DNA of 64,000 nucleotides from Pholiota molesta (Eukaryota; Basidiomycota; Agaricomycetes; Agaricales; Strophariaceae): NCBI GenBank assembly GCA_014925825.1, contig JACGCK010000030.1, positions 186,001 to 250,000 of the forward strand, read 5' to 3'. Shown piece by piece: positions 11,371 to 22,745 of this stretch (position 1 is its first letter; each line of letters starts with the position of its first letter). The notes under the pieces were generated by a model. It saw only the letters and a program-made list of their open reading frames with translations, ran no database searches and was not told where the DNA came from. The position numbers and the translations under genes were made by a program.

Positions 11371-14270
11371 AGGTATGGATGAATCTATCAAGGTCAAGCG
11401 CTCAGCTTACACCTATTTTAGTGACAATAATCCAGCCGTTCTGGTCTCTTATTCGGGAAAGGAGGTCACCAATGATTTTAGGTGACTCTACGCTCTTGCA
11501 GAACTGGATGTTTCTGTGGCTGGATTTGCTGTTAAGCATTTGAAAAGCGTTCCCTACCAAATGCAAGTTAGCTATGCATATTCGTATGTCGTTACTCATG
11601 CGCATTTGGTAGATAAGCAGACCAGGACCACCAGTTCATCCTCGCATTCAGCCCATATACGCCGGGTCCATCATTAGCATCCAATTTGGGGTTGCAATCG
11701 CTTTTGTCGCTCGAGGTAGTGCTTATTCGTTTCTGCAAGTGCTTGTACTCAAATGTATATTCAGGATCAGAATATCGCGATCGTCTTGAGCTGAAATTGA
11801 CCAACGACAGAACTCTTCATCGGCGTCAGCCCGACTTCCAACTTTCTTCTAATTTTGACTGCTACGTCAATGATGAAGGATTCTTTCGATCTTGAAAAAA
11901 TCGACGCTTTCAAGCCTGATCATGAGTACGCAATATTCGATGTATTACAGATGCTGAGCAGCTATTTACCATCATATACATATTTTAGGGCCGGCCATAC
12001 AAATTTCTCTACCATGAAGCCATTCTCTATGGCGCTTCTCCTTTGGTAACAGAACTTATTAAATATATCTGCCTTGGCATTTCTGAATAGACTTGAATAG
12101 AATCCACTGAAATTCAGCCTCCCTCCTGAGTTGGCAACTCAGCCAAGCTGTCCTTAAATCAAGTTGGTTGACTGTTGAAACTCTGCTAGATAATTGTGTC
12201 AACTCATCCGCGCGCAGATCCAGAAGTCGTCCGACAAAGTCCGAAATTGACTACACAGCTTGCCGGGCGCAAGGATAGACTTAGCTGGCTCATTGGCTTC
12301 ATCAACGAGAATGGGCGTTGGTCAAGGTGAGAGATGAAAATGAATATATCTATGTTTCTGGCAGTATTGAACAAAATGCTACAGTCAGATGTCGCGTCAA
12401 AGTCGTCAAAGGTTCGCCATAGATGCAAAAAAAAACTATATAGTTCCCACCAACTATGCCTCAGCTACAATCAATTCCTATCGTGCGTGTCTTTTTCGGC
12501 TGCGGCAAGTTAATGTATTGTAATCATTTTCCGCAGGACATCACATTCGCAGAGCCTTCTCGAAGATGCCGTTGTGGCATTAATAGGAGAACTTCGTGAT
12601 GGGGCCCATGAAGATGTTATGAGAGTCTTCTTCCGCTCACGGCGTAAGAGACATTGGCAGGCTGTTGAAGAAAGTTGCAGACCTTGTGAATGCTGCAGCA
12701 AAATCACCCACCGGAAATGTGAATGCACTCCTTCCGGAAGCTAATCGAGTATTGGTAAGCTCCTTTTGTCAGAATTTATCTTCTTCAGGTTAATAGTTTG
12801 TTGCAGACTGTCCTCCGATCCGCGTCCCAGTACAGGGCATACAATCTACTTGGACAAGCTGACGCTGTTCTGTTACTATTCGACAAAAACAATAGAACCG
12901 ACATAGGGTCGTGGAAAAAATAGAGAACCAGGGTCACAACTTCCTTCTTGCTTTGGTGTTGTTCGAATCTCTCAAGAGAGACTGGGCTGGCTAGGTGATT
13001 GGCTACTTCGACAAATCGTTATCACACACCAAAAACAAGGTGTGGATATGCCGAAATCCAGGCATGGATCAGCTGCGTTGGCTCTCCTCCAAGATGCTGA
13101 AGGAGCAAGTAATCTAGAAGCGGAAGCGAAACATGTAAGTTCCTTTCATTCTGAATGCTTATCTGACTATACTGACTCATTTATCAAAGCTGATGTTGAG
13201 CGTCGGAGCGTCGGAAAATCGTCATATCTGGCTCAAATGCAAGGTTCGGATACCTGCTGGAAGAAATCTGCTCTGTTCTCATCCAAGCTTGCTCCCAATA
13301 ATCTATCGACGGCCAACTGGATACAATTGTCAAAGCAAGGGAGAACGTAATGGGCAAACAAGCCTTTCTCCATGTGAGTTGAAATGCGTTTCGACTAATT
13401 TCCATGTGGATTCTGATTTATTTTTCTTCGACAGATTTTCAAAGATATCCCGCGACAATTACTTCAAGGAAAAGCACTATCCATCTGCTCCTAAAGCGCC
13501 GACTTTGGATCCGTATTGCATTGCGGCCGCTGCAAGCCACCGCAGTTGCAGCCCCTTCCCCCGCCTTTCAAATATTCTTGCGACGCCTGCTGATGCCCGC
13601 CTATGTCATTGTGTTAGGTCGCTCGGGTAAGATGTTTTCGCCCTACGAGATCGCATTTGACGAACCGCCTATGGGCCCTCCCAACTTCAATACCTGCGCT
13701 TTCGTCATGGGACGCTGCCGCCGCCGCCCGCCTACCGCCGCCACCCAGCCCCAGGAATACTCCAGCAACGTCGGGCGCTCCGTCAACCTCCAACCCCCAG
13801 CAGGTGAAGCTGACAAAAAAACAGAAGTCTCTGTTGCAAAAGAGGGCCCGCCGCAGGTCAAGCGCGCCGACACCGTGACGGAGGCAGGAAGTTCCTTCAG
13901 GGCGTGCGGCCTGAAGCACAGGAGCACAGGAGCCGAGCCGCCGTAAATGCCCTCGAGCCTGTCGTCGACTACCAGGACGTTTCGACGAAGTTCTCGTTGT
14001 TTTGATTTACATCTGCTCCTAAAACTACTATGCAGTCACCTCAAACTCGATATGGACATGAATTTCGATCGCTCTGTTTACTGGACAAATCTTGTATCAG
14101 TGGACTTCGATGTATGTCTTCTTTATCGCCTTTCTTGAAATACCGCTAATATTTGATAACTAAGTGCATGGATGCATGAAAGGAGGGGAAACACACCTGA
14201 GAGATGGGATGACGCGTCGTCATCCTCTTCGCGCGGTCTCGAGCTCTCGATTTTTCGTGCCGTCGAGCTC
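11371..14270. other. Block of unrelated decayed coding debris inserted in the b2 pseudogene
   Basis: The stretch holds several short intron-like and exon-like pieces but no gene. Readable scraps include an Ala/Leu-rich helical piece near 12545-12640 (LLEDAVVALIGELRDGAHED, HEAT-like), a piece near 11995-12060 (GRPYKFLYHEAILYGASPL) and a basic KLTKKQKSLLQKRARRR piece near 13800-13860. The stretch around 13580-13640 (TGCTGATGCCCGCC...GTGTTAGGTCGC) reappears near 38845-38895. None can be assigned with confidence. Confidence 0.4.
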
Positions 14271-14278
14271 GCGCGCCA

Positions 14279-14815
14279 TTGGGCCCACACGATCCCATTT
14301 CAGGCATCCTTAATGACCTCGGAGAAATTGCTACCAAGACTCCGGAAGTCGCCGCTGACCAGGTTTTGACGAACAACAGCGACATCGAACAAGGAATGGA
14401 GTTCAAGTTTTCTTCTTCCGTTGACGACGTCTGTCGGATTCACCATCGCTCTGAGGACTTCTTTCATTAATCTGAGGCTATGAAAATTTCACAATCGCAA
14501 CCGGTATCCCTTTCCTCGTGGAAGGATAGATCGAGCTCAACGCTTCGACCACGAACGAGTGGAAGTTCGGCGCCTCCGAGAATTTCGCGAAGGGCTACGA
14601 GGAAAACTTCGCGATCCTACCTCCATCGGAGGAGCCGCTGGCCGGCGATTGCCCCAACCTCCGCCGCATGAACATGACACTGGAGATGGCGATGATGACG
14701 CCGACGCCGGAGGTGTCCGACTTCCCAAAGGCAGACTTTCTCCAGCACCCGGGTCTGAATTGGGGTCCAAACGAGGAAGATCTCCTGACTCGGATGACGG
14801 ATTTGAGCGTGTAAC
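14279..14815 (+). pseudogene. Decayed fragment resembling an aerolysin-like beta-pore-forming protein
   Basis: Two adjacent pieces (about 14300-14420 and 14480-14815) have the alternating Ser/Thr-rich beta pattern, a GIPFLVEG turn and an NEWKFG segment seen in aerolysin/ETX-MTX2 and natterin-like pore-forming proteins, which are frequent in fungi. A stop codon lies inside the second piece, and the two pieces are in different frames. The N-terminal lectin or other binding domain is absent. The assignment rests on motif resemblance alone and could be wrong. The fragment is not functional. Confidence 0.3.
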
Positions 14816-15028
14816 CCAAGCGTCGTATCGATGCATGACAATTTGCATGGGTCATCCGTGAGGAGCTCGAGCCATCGTTACTTCCTCCTGAACGCGTCCA
14901 AAAACGCGTAACGGATAACAAAGCCAAATGAAAGAGGGCACAGACACCTCTCAAGGAAAACCTCAGCTGTTATCCAACATCTCAGCATGGCGCGACCATT
15001 CAAAAGTCTAACCTCACTCCATCAAAAG

Positions 15029-15285
15029 ATCCCCACTTTGGCCTCGTGCTCCTTCGACGAGATCGCAGATGCCGCTCAACCAGGCCAGCCTCTCTTCCTC
15101 CAATTGTGAGCAATCACCCTTATAGTTCTCTGGAAGTGCGCTAACGCCTGGAACTTGTTACTGTTAGGTATGTGAACCGTGACAGAGAGATCGCAAAGAA
15201 ATACGTTCAACACGCTGAGAAGCGGGATGTGAAAGCTCTCTTCATTACTGTCGATGCGCCTCAGCTTGGTCGTCGCGAGAAGGAT
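15029..15285 (+). pseudogene. Flavocytochrome b2 pseudogene, central part
   Basis: The frame IPTLASCSFDEI is interrupted by one intron (about 15106-15167) and continues YVNRDREIAKKYVQ, ALFITVDAPQLGRREKD. These are the central strands of the FMN barrel of L-lactate dehydrogenase (the TVDAPQLGRRE motif is characteristic). It picks up exactly where the 5' part stops at 11370, so the material between is an insertion. It ends at the target duplication AGAAGGAT of the element at 15286. Confidence 0.88.
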
Positions 15286-16506
15286 TAAGGCTGAGCACGG
15301 GTGCGGGTCCACAAAGGTAACCCGCAGGTATACCCGTGGGAATACCTGCGGGTCCAGTGATCCGCGGATCCGGGTCACCCGTGACCACGGGTCGGCGCGG
15401 ATCCAGGTATGACTTTTGGCGTCGGCAGGTTTACCTGCGGGTACCTTCGGGTCGATCCGTAAGTTGGAGCTCCGCTTCAATCGACTCAACCAACATCCAA
15501 CGGGGAGATTTCTCGTACCCTGCTCACCACCCGCGCTCATCGCCCACGCTCACCAGCCACGCTCACCGCGCCCACCGCACTCCCGCGCACCAATGACGAA
15601 GGAAGGGGAGGAGAGAGCAAGGGGAGACCCGGGAGCGGGAGACCCACAAGGTACGCCCCCTACGCATTCCGCCCTCGCTCGCCGCTGACCATGACCGCTC
15701 CCCACAGCCTCCATGCACGCTGACGAGGCGCTACGGCCAGGCGCCCCCGCTCGATACGCGCCCGCCCGCGACGTCGTGTCACGTCACCCACCCGCGACGC
15801 CCGCACACGACGACAACGGCCCCGCACCGCCCGCCACGTCGTCCCGCGGCGCACGACACCACGACGACCAAGGCCCCGCCCTCCCGCGACATCGTGCCGC
15901 GGCGCACGCGCACGATGACAACAGCCACCCGACGCCCGCCATGTCGTCCCGTCCCGCCCCCCGCTCGCTGTGCACCTGGCCTGCCACGTCACCCGCCCGC
16001 GACATTGTGCCGCGGCGCCCGCACACGATGACATACTGCCCGTTATGTCGTCCCACGACGCCAACAACGGACGCCCACCACCCGCCCCGCGGCGCCCGTA
16101 CACCCCGACCACGGCCCCGCACCGTTCGCCGTCGTCCCGCGGCGCACGACATGATGACGACGGCTCCGCACCCACACCCCTCCCCTGCACCGTCTGTGCA
16201 TACAACGGAGCTGCTCATAAAGCAGCTCCCGCGGCGCAAAGACGCATAACGGGAGGGTTTCTGACCCCGTTTGTGGCCCCCATTGCGGGTACCCTGCGGG
16301 TACCTACAGGTAACCTGTGAGTACCTGCAGGGATCCGCGAACAGACGGGTTTACCCTCGGGTACCTGCGACCCGCAGGTAAATGACCCGCGGATCCGGGT
16401 GATCCGTGGGAACAAATCTTTGCGGGTGCGGGTATGGCTTCTGGCAGTCGAAATACCCGCGGGTAAGGATCCGGGTAACCTGCGGGTGCACCCGTGCTCA
16501 GCCTTA
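15286..16506. mobile_element. GC-rich hAT-like non-autonomous element (1221 bp) inserted in an exon
   Basis: Perfect 19-bp inverted ends, TAAGGCTGAGCACGGGTGC, are bordered by an exact 8-bp duplication, AGAAGGAT, at 15278-15285 and 16507-16514. Subterminal regions consist of GGGTACCTGCGGGTAC-like repeats on both sides. The centre (about 15580-16250) is very GC-rich with degenerate units containing CCGCGGCGC and GACGACAACGG. Long open frames over the centre on both strands are His/Pro/Arg low-complexity and not conserved between units, so I do not call a protein. TSD length places it in the hAT superfamily, but its ends differ from the 6972 and 25661 elements, so it is a second family. Confidence 0.9.
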
Positions 16507-16784
16507 AGAAGGATATGCGTATGAAGTTCGTTGATGGTGCGGGCGCGAAGGTTTAAGAAGGCCAACCGGACGTCAAGAAGGATCAAGGTGTCGCCAGAGT
16601 AAGAACACCGAATGTATCTCTTGAACGTGCTTGCTGATGTTACTGCTAGTCCTTCATCGATCCTAGTCTCTCATGGAAAGACATTCCTTGTTCCGAAGCA
16701 TCACAAACAGTATGTTATCACTCACTCTCACTGTCTTGTCACAAACCCTGACACATGACGCTACAGTGCACATCATCCTCAAGG
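16507..16784 (+). pseudogene. Flavocytochrome b2 pseudogene, 3' part
   Basis: Directly after the element the interrupted exon resumes with MRMKFVDGAGAKV and, after a short intron, SFIDPSLSWKDIPW, then HIILK. These are the segments before and around the substrate-binding SLSWKDIPW motif of L-lactate dehydrogenases. The catalytic histidine/arginine region and the C-terminus are missing: from about 16785 the sequence is the dispersed repeat. The gene is therefore truncated at both ends and broken twice. Confidence 0.88.
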
Positions 16785-17972
16785 TACGCAATCACGGTCT
16801 TTATCATCGCGAAGTAAGCTAATATCTGGATTTTAGTGATTGATCACTGTGTCACGTTTCTTTTTTTTTAATTCTCGCCATGATAGTCGACTCCTCAATT
16901 TATGGCATGAAGCATGATACGCCAATTATTACGTTACGATACGATATTCAAGTGACCCTTAGATGAAGAAATGGAACGACACCTGTACATGTATGTCTCA
17001 ACATTCTGACCTGATCTATTCTATTCATTCGAGATACACAGTGAACTGCCATCCTTCTGGACAAGGCTCGACTTCTGCCAGCTTCTTCCTCACCGTGTTG
17101 AGCCTTGGTCCGCACTACACCCTCACGCGTACTGGACTTCACATCTGCGGATACCTTTGCTCAAGTCTCGGGCAGTGAAGTCCGTCCCATCGGCGATGGC
17201 AGGAGGCTTCTTTTTCTGTAATCGCCCAAGCTTGTGAAATTTCAGCACCAGCATCGGCAGATCCGTGGATCACGATACGCAGGTTGGCGACGTGGTATGA
17301 AGATCCGACAATCTTCCATGAGTATTGGCTCCTTGTGCGGTTGCTCATTACGTCCGAACACTCCCTGGGACCTGTGGCCGGCCAGCTATTGAGCCAGGAG
17401 GGTGACATGTGGGTTGCGCAAATACCTCAACAAGCTTGGGAAGGAAGGAGAAGGAGGAATAGGCGGCCATGTTAGGAGAAGAATTGGACTGCAATCGCAG
17501 AGGTATGTTGCCAATGTTCTCAGTCACTGTTTCTTACCAACCAACGTCTTCAGATATGCGATGATTTGAAGAACGCATTCTTCGAGACCGGCCCGCGAAG
17601 ATGCGGCTGCATCTGCACAGCCTGAAGGAATTCAAGACAATGCCACAGTAACTATGCTACCCGATAACCCTACGATACCGGCTGCTATCGAGGAAGCACT
17701 CGCGCCAGCTGTGCGATTCGAGACCGCGCTCCGGCAGCACAGTGTGCTTTCTGATCCACACATCGGCCTAATCGATGTTTTCGACACCCCTTCGCGCTTC
17801 CGTACATCCCGCCACCGGACTTTTGACAACGCAACGGATCAAAATGCCAGTTATTTGTTTCTCCAAGATCAGCGCATTGGCGGAAGCCCTCTTGTGTAGC
17901 CGATGATTCACTCTTTTTACTCACGGAGTCCTCGAGCAACGCTCAAATTGGGACGTTGTAGTCGCTGGAGGA
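16785..17972 (+). repeat. Dispersed repeat, copy b; left arm of a long inverted repeat
   Basis: Positions 16794-17818 match 64000-62977 on the opposite strand with only occasional differences (one substitution near 17312, one indel in a run of C near 17788). Positions 17819-17972 match 61990-61838. Some scraps look like former exons (SQHSDLIYSIHS; DPWITIRRLATWYEDPTIF), but no protein family is recognised. Segments near 16800-17000 also match 37900-38250 (minus strand) at lower identity. Confidence 0.85.
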
Positions 17973-18470
17973 TCGGGTCCAAACCACAGCCAGACAGGAA
18001 ATGAGCTATGCAAGTTGTATTTCAGCGGCCGGTATTCGATGGCAGATATTGACATATTCCTCTGGGATGTTGTCGCCGTCCGCAAGGCCAATGTCATCTC
18101 AATCTACAGTATTTACATGTTCATCATTTGTCAAGTAACATCTGAATACTAATAAAATCTTAGCCCAATATCCTTGTCGTCAAATCCAAATCATCCTTCG
18201 ACTCTATCAATCCCCAACCGAAATACTGATCGGATTTACGTCGATTCCAGAAGCGTGTTCTTCGATGGTCAGTGCTACATTATTATCGTCAACTGTCGGA
18301 TCCACTCTGGTTATATATTGGCTCAATGAAAACGAGACAGGCAAGCATGTTTGGGCAACCCCACGGTCTATGGCGTCAATTTTGACTCGGATAAATACGA
18401 TCGACATGACCAGGAGGTCGCCATCGTATGAAACACGACTTGTTAAGTACGCGCTGTGAGGTTGGGAGAT
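17973..18470 (+). pseudogene. Unidentified decayed gene fragment
   Basis: Pieces such as VVVAGGSGPNHSQTGNE, DIDIFLWDVVAVRKANV and NPTVYGVNFDSD read in three different frames with plausible introns between. They look like a secreted or enzymatic protein that has lost its frame. I cannot name the family. Confidence 0.3.
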
Positions 18471-19135
18471 CTCGTACCCTGCTCTGCGTCGAGATGAAAT
18501 TAATATGGAGGCATGTTCGAGATAAATTCATCCACAAAATTTGCTCTAAGCCATCGTTTCAGCTATATGATCCAAACCTCAACAATGCCCCTTGGCCTTG
18601 CACGGCTCCCACACAGCAAACTAGAGCTGAACTAGAGCAAGAAAAGTCTACTAGAATGCTATAGCACTATATAGCATTAGCCTGCAATTCTGTAGCACTA
18701 CATACCATTGCCTGTTAGCTATACAACATGTTGTAGATCCCAAGGTGGCCTAGCTAGCTCTACATAGTTGGAAATTCAATCGGAGAAATTTCCTATTTAG
18801 GTTGTTCACCTGAACCAATGGGAGGCCATTTAAAATCTGATAAAAACTACACTAATATACGGTCGAAAAATGCTGGCTACGAGCGGCTGCCTATGTACAA
18901 AATAAAGGAGAACTACGAGTATTGGTGTCTCCAGATGCTGTTTGACATGTTGGTGCTAAATCTGAGACGACTACGTGGCTAGAAGTAGCACGGGTGGATG
19001 GTGTGAGTTATTGATTGGTTAAGGACAACCTGCCAGTGCAACGCACCTAATATAAAACATCGTGACTCTGTCGCCTGCAGAGGAATCAGCTATGCTGCCG
19101 GTGCTGTATCATAAAAGCAGACAGCTCGAAAGAAC
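18471..19135. other. Gene-free stretch
   Basis: Short imperfect repeats around CTATAGCACTA (18655-18730) are the only structure noticed. Nothing coding recognised. Confidence 0.4.
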
Positions 19136-21964
19136 TTACATTCCCTGCTGTGCCCAACGAGCACGGTTTATTTCAAACTTTTGATGGTGATAGGCGCTGG
19201 GTTTAACGTCGCTGATTGCCATCATCATTCCATAGAATGAAGGGCGATAGCCTTGGGTTGTGAATGGTATGGATGACCTTTGAGTGATGCCGCGGCTCCA
19301 TTCCTCGAGAACATTTTTGATCTAGATGGATAGAGATGCCCGAAGGGCAGTGGAGATGCCAAAAAAATAGTGAGTAGAGCAAGAGGAGAGAAAAATGCAA
19401 CACATACACATGCCATAACCAAGGCGATTGCATTTTCGGGAACCTTCTCGGAGAAGTCATCAGGGAATGTCGCAGCGAGCGACTCGTTTCCACCATAGAA
19501 AAATTTGTGAATGAGCGCGGGTATTGAAGGGTGGGCAATGTTGTCTATTTTCCCCTAGATGTAGAAGGAGAGTCAGATGCTGTAGAGTTAGGAAAGGATA
19601 ACATTACATTGACGTCCAATACACCTCGATGAAACACCAACCCTTCGAGGACTGAATTTATGCTGTCCTGTGTGATGCGCTGACGCTCGAGTTGGCCAGG
19701 AATGTCAGCCGTGTCAGGTTTGAGGATGGTATGGTAGTGCATCTCCACGACATTGACGGCCATCTTCTTGAGTCTGCACCGAAAGGTTGCACCTTCATTG
19801 AAGACCTATATTAGAAAGTACATGGCCCAAGCAGTCATTAGTATTGGGTGATTGAGCATGGGCGAGTACGTACAATACCCTCCATTTCTCTGGTTATTTT
19901 CCGAGCTACAAATTGATGATACTTTGAATAAATTGGGAAGAATAAAGTGGGAAGAATAAAGTGGGAAGAATGAAGGGGTAAGGGAAAATGACTCACAGCT
20001 CACTTCTTCACCTTCGGCGCGCCTCTCAGCGACGATCTGCCATATAAGTTCCCTTATCTTTTCAGCACTTAAATCCCTCTCTGGAAAAGGATCAGACTGT
20101 TCGAGGACGATGGACCGCTGCCAGCGTCGTTTTGCAGAAGCAAGGATGGCCCTCCAGTCCGGCGGGTAGCTGCACAGTGCATGAGGCTTAAATCCTGGTT
20201 CGCCTTCATGTCTGAGGACCCCCTCTTCGACGGCACCGTCTGCATCATAGTCAGCGTCGACATTATCCAAGTGGCCATTACCCATATTTCTATCATGCCA
20301 GCCATTTCGAACCTGGATTGCGGCCCTATTCGCGGACTGCTGTTCAGCAAAGGCGTACATTCGCTGAGGGTTTGGTGCACGGTTGGCACGGTTGTGATTG
20401 CGATGCTCTTGAAGAACATCGCGGACGTCATTTTTGCCGTCGCCGTCGTCGCCAGATTCATTGGAGTCTCCAGCAGTTGGCTGAGGCTGTATGGATGAAG
20501 TAAAATAAGTAATCAAGCTCATGATCATGATTCTCAACATAAGAAAGTAATTGAACGGCCTACGTTGGCAAATGTATCGGGGTGCAAAGCAGCCTGAAAG
20601 TTGGCCTCATCTTCTGATGGAGAGTTTTGATCAAAGCCGGCTATGGTATACGTATGGTTAATTGCGCTCAAAAGAATATTATTGATTCATACACGGAAGA
20701 TCGCCCAACCCATTGTTCATATCTGCAGGGCCCGCGTAGTCGTCATCTTGAGGTGCCTGTTCATCCTCCGGCGTATCAATAGGCACCAAGCCAACGCCAT
20801 CCTTAAAGTAGAACTTAAGTGGTTCGAAATTGCCTTCAGGCCAGGCGCCTTCACCCATAGGGTCATCTTGATAGGAAGGGGCGCCGGCTTGGGCCAACGT
20901 GGCATCTTCAGCATGTTCTTGTGAATGGTTGTCTCCTTCGGCGCCGTACATTTCCGAGTTATCTGACCCATCTTCCTGCCCTGCCGGTCGTTGTTCAGGT
21001 GCAGTTTCTTCATTTTCCCTGGGGTGCTGCAGGCCTTGCGCCCAATATTGGACATTAGCATTATGATCATGAGCAGCCGCATGGCGGTCGTTTACATTAG
21101 AACCTTCTGAATACACTGTTAAGATGCTAAATTCTGTAGAGCAAGGGAACGTACCGTTGTGTTGAATTGAAGGATAATTATTGCGAGGCTCGGGTTTATC
21201 ATTTCTCGCGAATTGAGAACTAGCGTTGAATTCTCCGTGGGCGGTGGGGGCCTGTATTTGCAGGCCATACTGAGATCCGGGAAGCCTATGCTGAAGGATG
21301 GGCACCGGAGCCGGCTGGAGGGGTGGGTCGGGGCGTATAGGCAGCTTGTGGGCGGCTTTGACGGATTTTTGAGCCATAGCCTTTCAGATAATTGAGCGTC
21401 CTGCCTGTACCCAATGCAACAAGGAGAATTACCAATTTTCTGTGCTGGCGTTGAGGCACCTGAGGAGGGCCATTTCATTCTCGAGGGCACTGGATGGGAA
21501 GGAGCCCATGCCGCGGCGAGGGCGGACTGCTTCTTGGAGCCGGTTTTTGGGTCTAGGTCAGGGCGAATGCTCTCGACAGCTTTCTGAAGCTGGACGGCGC
21601 GGCCACCTACTCCTCGGGTCGTGCGAGTTGGGCGCTTATTGGAGTCAGCTGCGGGCGTGTCGTTCTCTAGAGCCTTGGTCAGAATAAAAGAAAACTTGTA
21701 TTGAAATCAGAGACGTACCCTTTTCAAGTTCAACATGGGCGGCCGGTGGGTCTAGAGCCGAAGTCCTTGAGCTCTGCACTGTATTGAGAAAACACTGCTG
21801 CATTAGTAAAGAATATCGAGTTTGAGGAAACAAATGCTCACTGCTTGCGGCCGATGGGGCGTCAGCCGCTGGCCCCGCGCGCAAAGTTTTTGGCTGCCTT
21901 TTAGGTGACGTTGGGTTTTGGTTTGCGCCAAGGTCATCTCCAGGCCTTTTTCTGCTAGTCGGCA
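19136..21964 (-). CDS. DUF6532-domain protein
   Basis: Exons traced downstream from 21374 read in one frame to TAA at 19136-19138. An acidic disordered middle (APQDDDYAGPADM, SNESGDDGDGKND) leads into the conserved C-terminal domain typical of Agaricomycete DUF6532 proteins: YPPDWRAILASAKRRWQR, ELIWQIVAERRAEGEE, VFNEGATFRCRLKKMAVN, GKIDNIAHPSIPALIHKFFY, FPDDFSEKVPENAIALVM and IKNVLEEW, ending in a helical tail. Function is unknown. A likely N-terminal exon from ATG 21964 (MPTSRKRPGDDLG) and its neighbour ending TPAQKIG splice well to each other. Their junction to the exon at 21374 (MAQKSVKAAHKL) does not hold frame in any way I tried, so the true start could be 21374 or there is a frameshift near 21400. 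Confidence 0.7.
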
Positions 21965-22322
21965 TTATAGTGGGGGGCGGTATGGTACTGCGTTTGGCAG
22001 AGCTCTTGGATGGGGTGGCTGGTGGTTGGGGTTGAGAGGCAGCTTGAAGTTGAAGTTGACGTTGAATGGGCGTTGCTCCGTTTGGACTCAAAACAAGCAA
22101 ATATTTATGGAATGTATTTAACTCTATGTCCTTGAAAGACAAACCTAGTTTGAATTGAATTTGGAACGGCATGCGCCACTAGGGATCAAAGTGTTACATA
22201 TATTGAAACAGTATTTGATAATATAAAACAGGGATACAAAACCTTCAACTAATCTAAGGTGATATTTATGTGCGAGTTTCCTGCAATAATGATGGAGTGC
22301 GTATCTAGTAGTAGAAGTTTAG

Positions 22323-22745
22323 TCAGTAATAGGGTTGGATGAAAAACGGAGAGGACCCACTGCCATAGATGAGGCGGAAAAAGCCCGGTGCGATGGAAGA
22401 GAGCTGGAAGCCACTGCATTTGATAAGGTCGACAACACCTCGAGCTTGGCTCTCAGCTTCGCAAAGCCACCTCTCTACAGTTTCTTCCTCCATACGGGCC
22501 TGCCGAACCTTCTCCGCTGCCAATATCTTCTGGTGCCGGTAGGCATCCGTACGTCGGTATGCCTCCTGGAGGAGCTCAATGGCCTCATCAGGTGTAGAAA
22601 TGGCATCGGAGCCCTGTAACTTTAGAGTTAGTCAACATAACAGGGAGGGATAGAGTATCTCACAAACCATCCTTAGCATTAGCAATGCCTGCTCAGGCTG
22701 TGTTGCCGGGGAACCCTCGGCGCATGGGGCGTATGGGTATGACAT
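22323..22745 (-). CDS. Small two-exon helical protein (122 aa)
   Basis: Exon 1 (22745-22668) reads MSYPYAPCAEGSPATQPEQA; exon 2 (22613-22323) joins in phase with GSDAISTPDEAIELLQEAYR and continues as a strongly amphipathic helix (HQKILAAEKVRQARMEEETV) predicted to form a coiled coil, ending TAG. It lies about 350 bp upstream of the DUF6532 gene on the same strand and could be an upstream exon set of it, but it has its own stop. Family not recognised. Confidence 0.5.

Noticed and set aside
15660..16320. Several long open frames on both strands in the GC-rich element
   Set aside because: They are His/Pro/Arg/Ala low-complexity translations in four frames at once, the usual result of very high GC. 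No ATG context, introns or conserved motif favour one frame.
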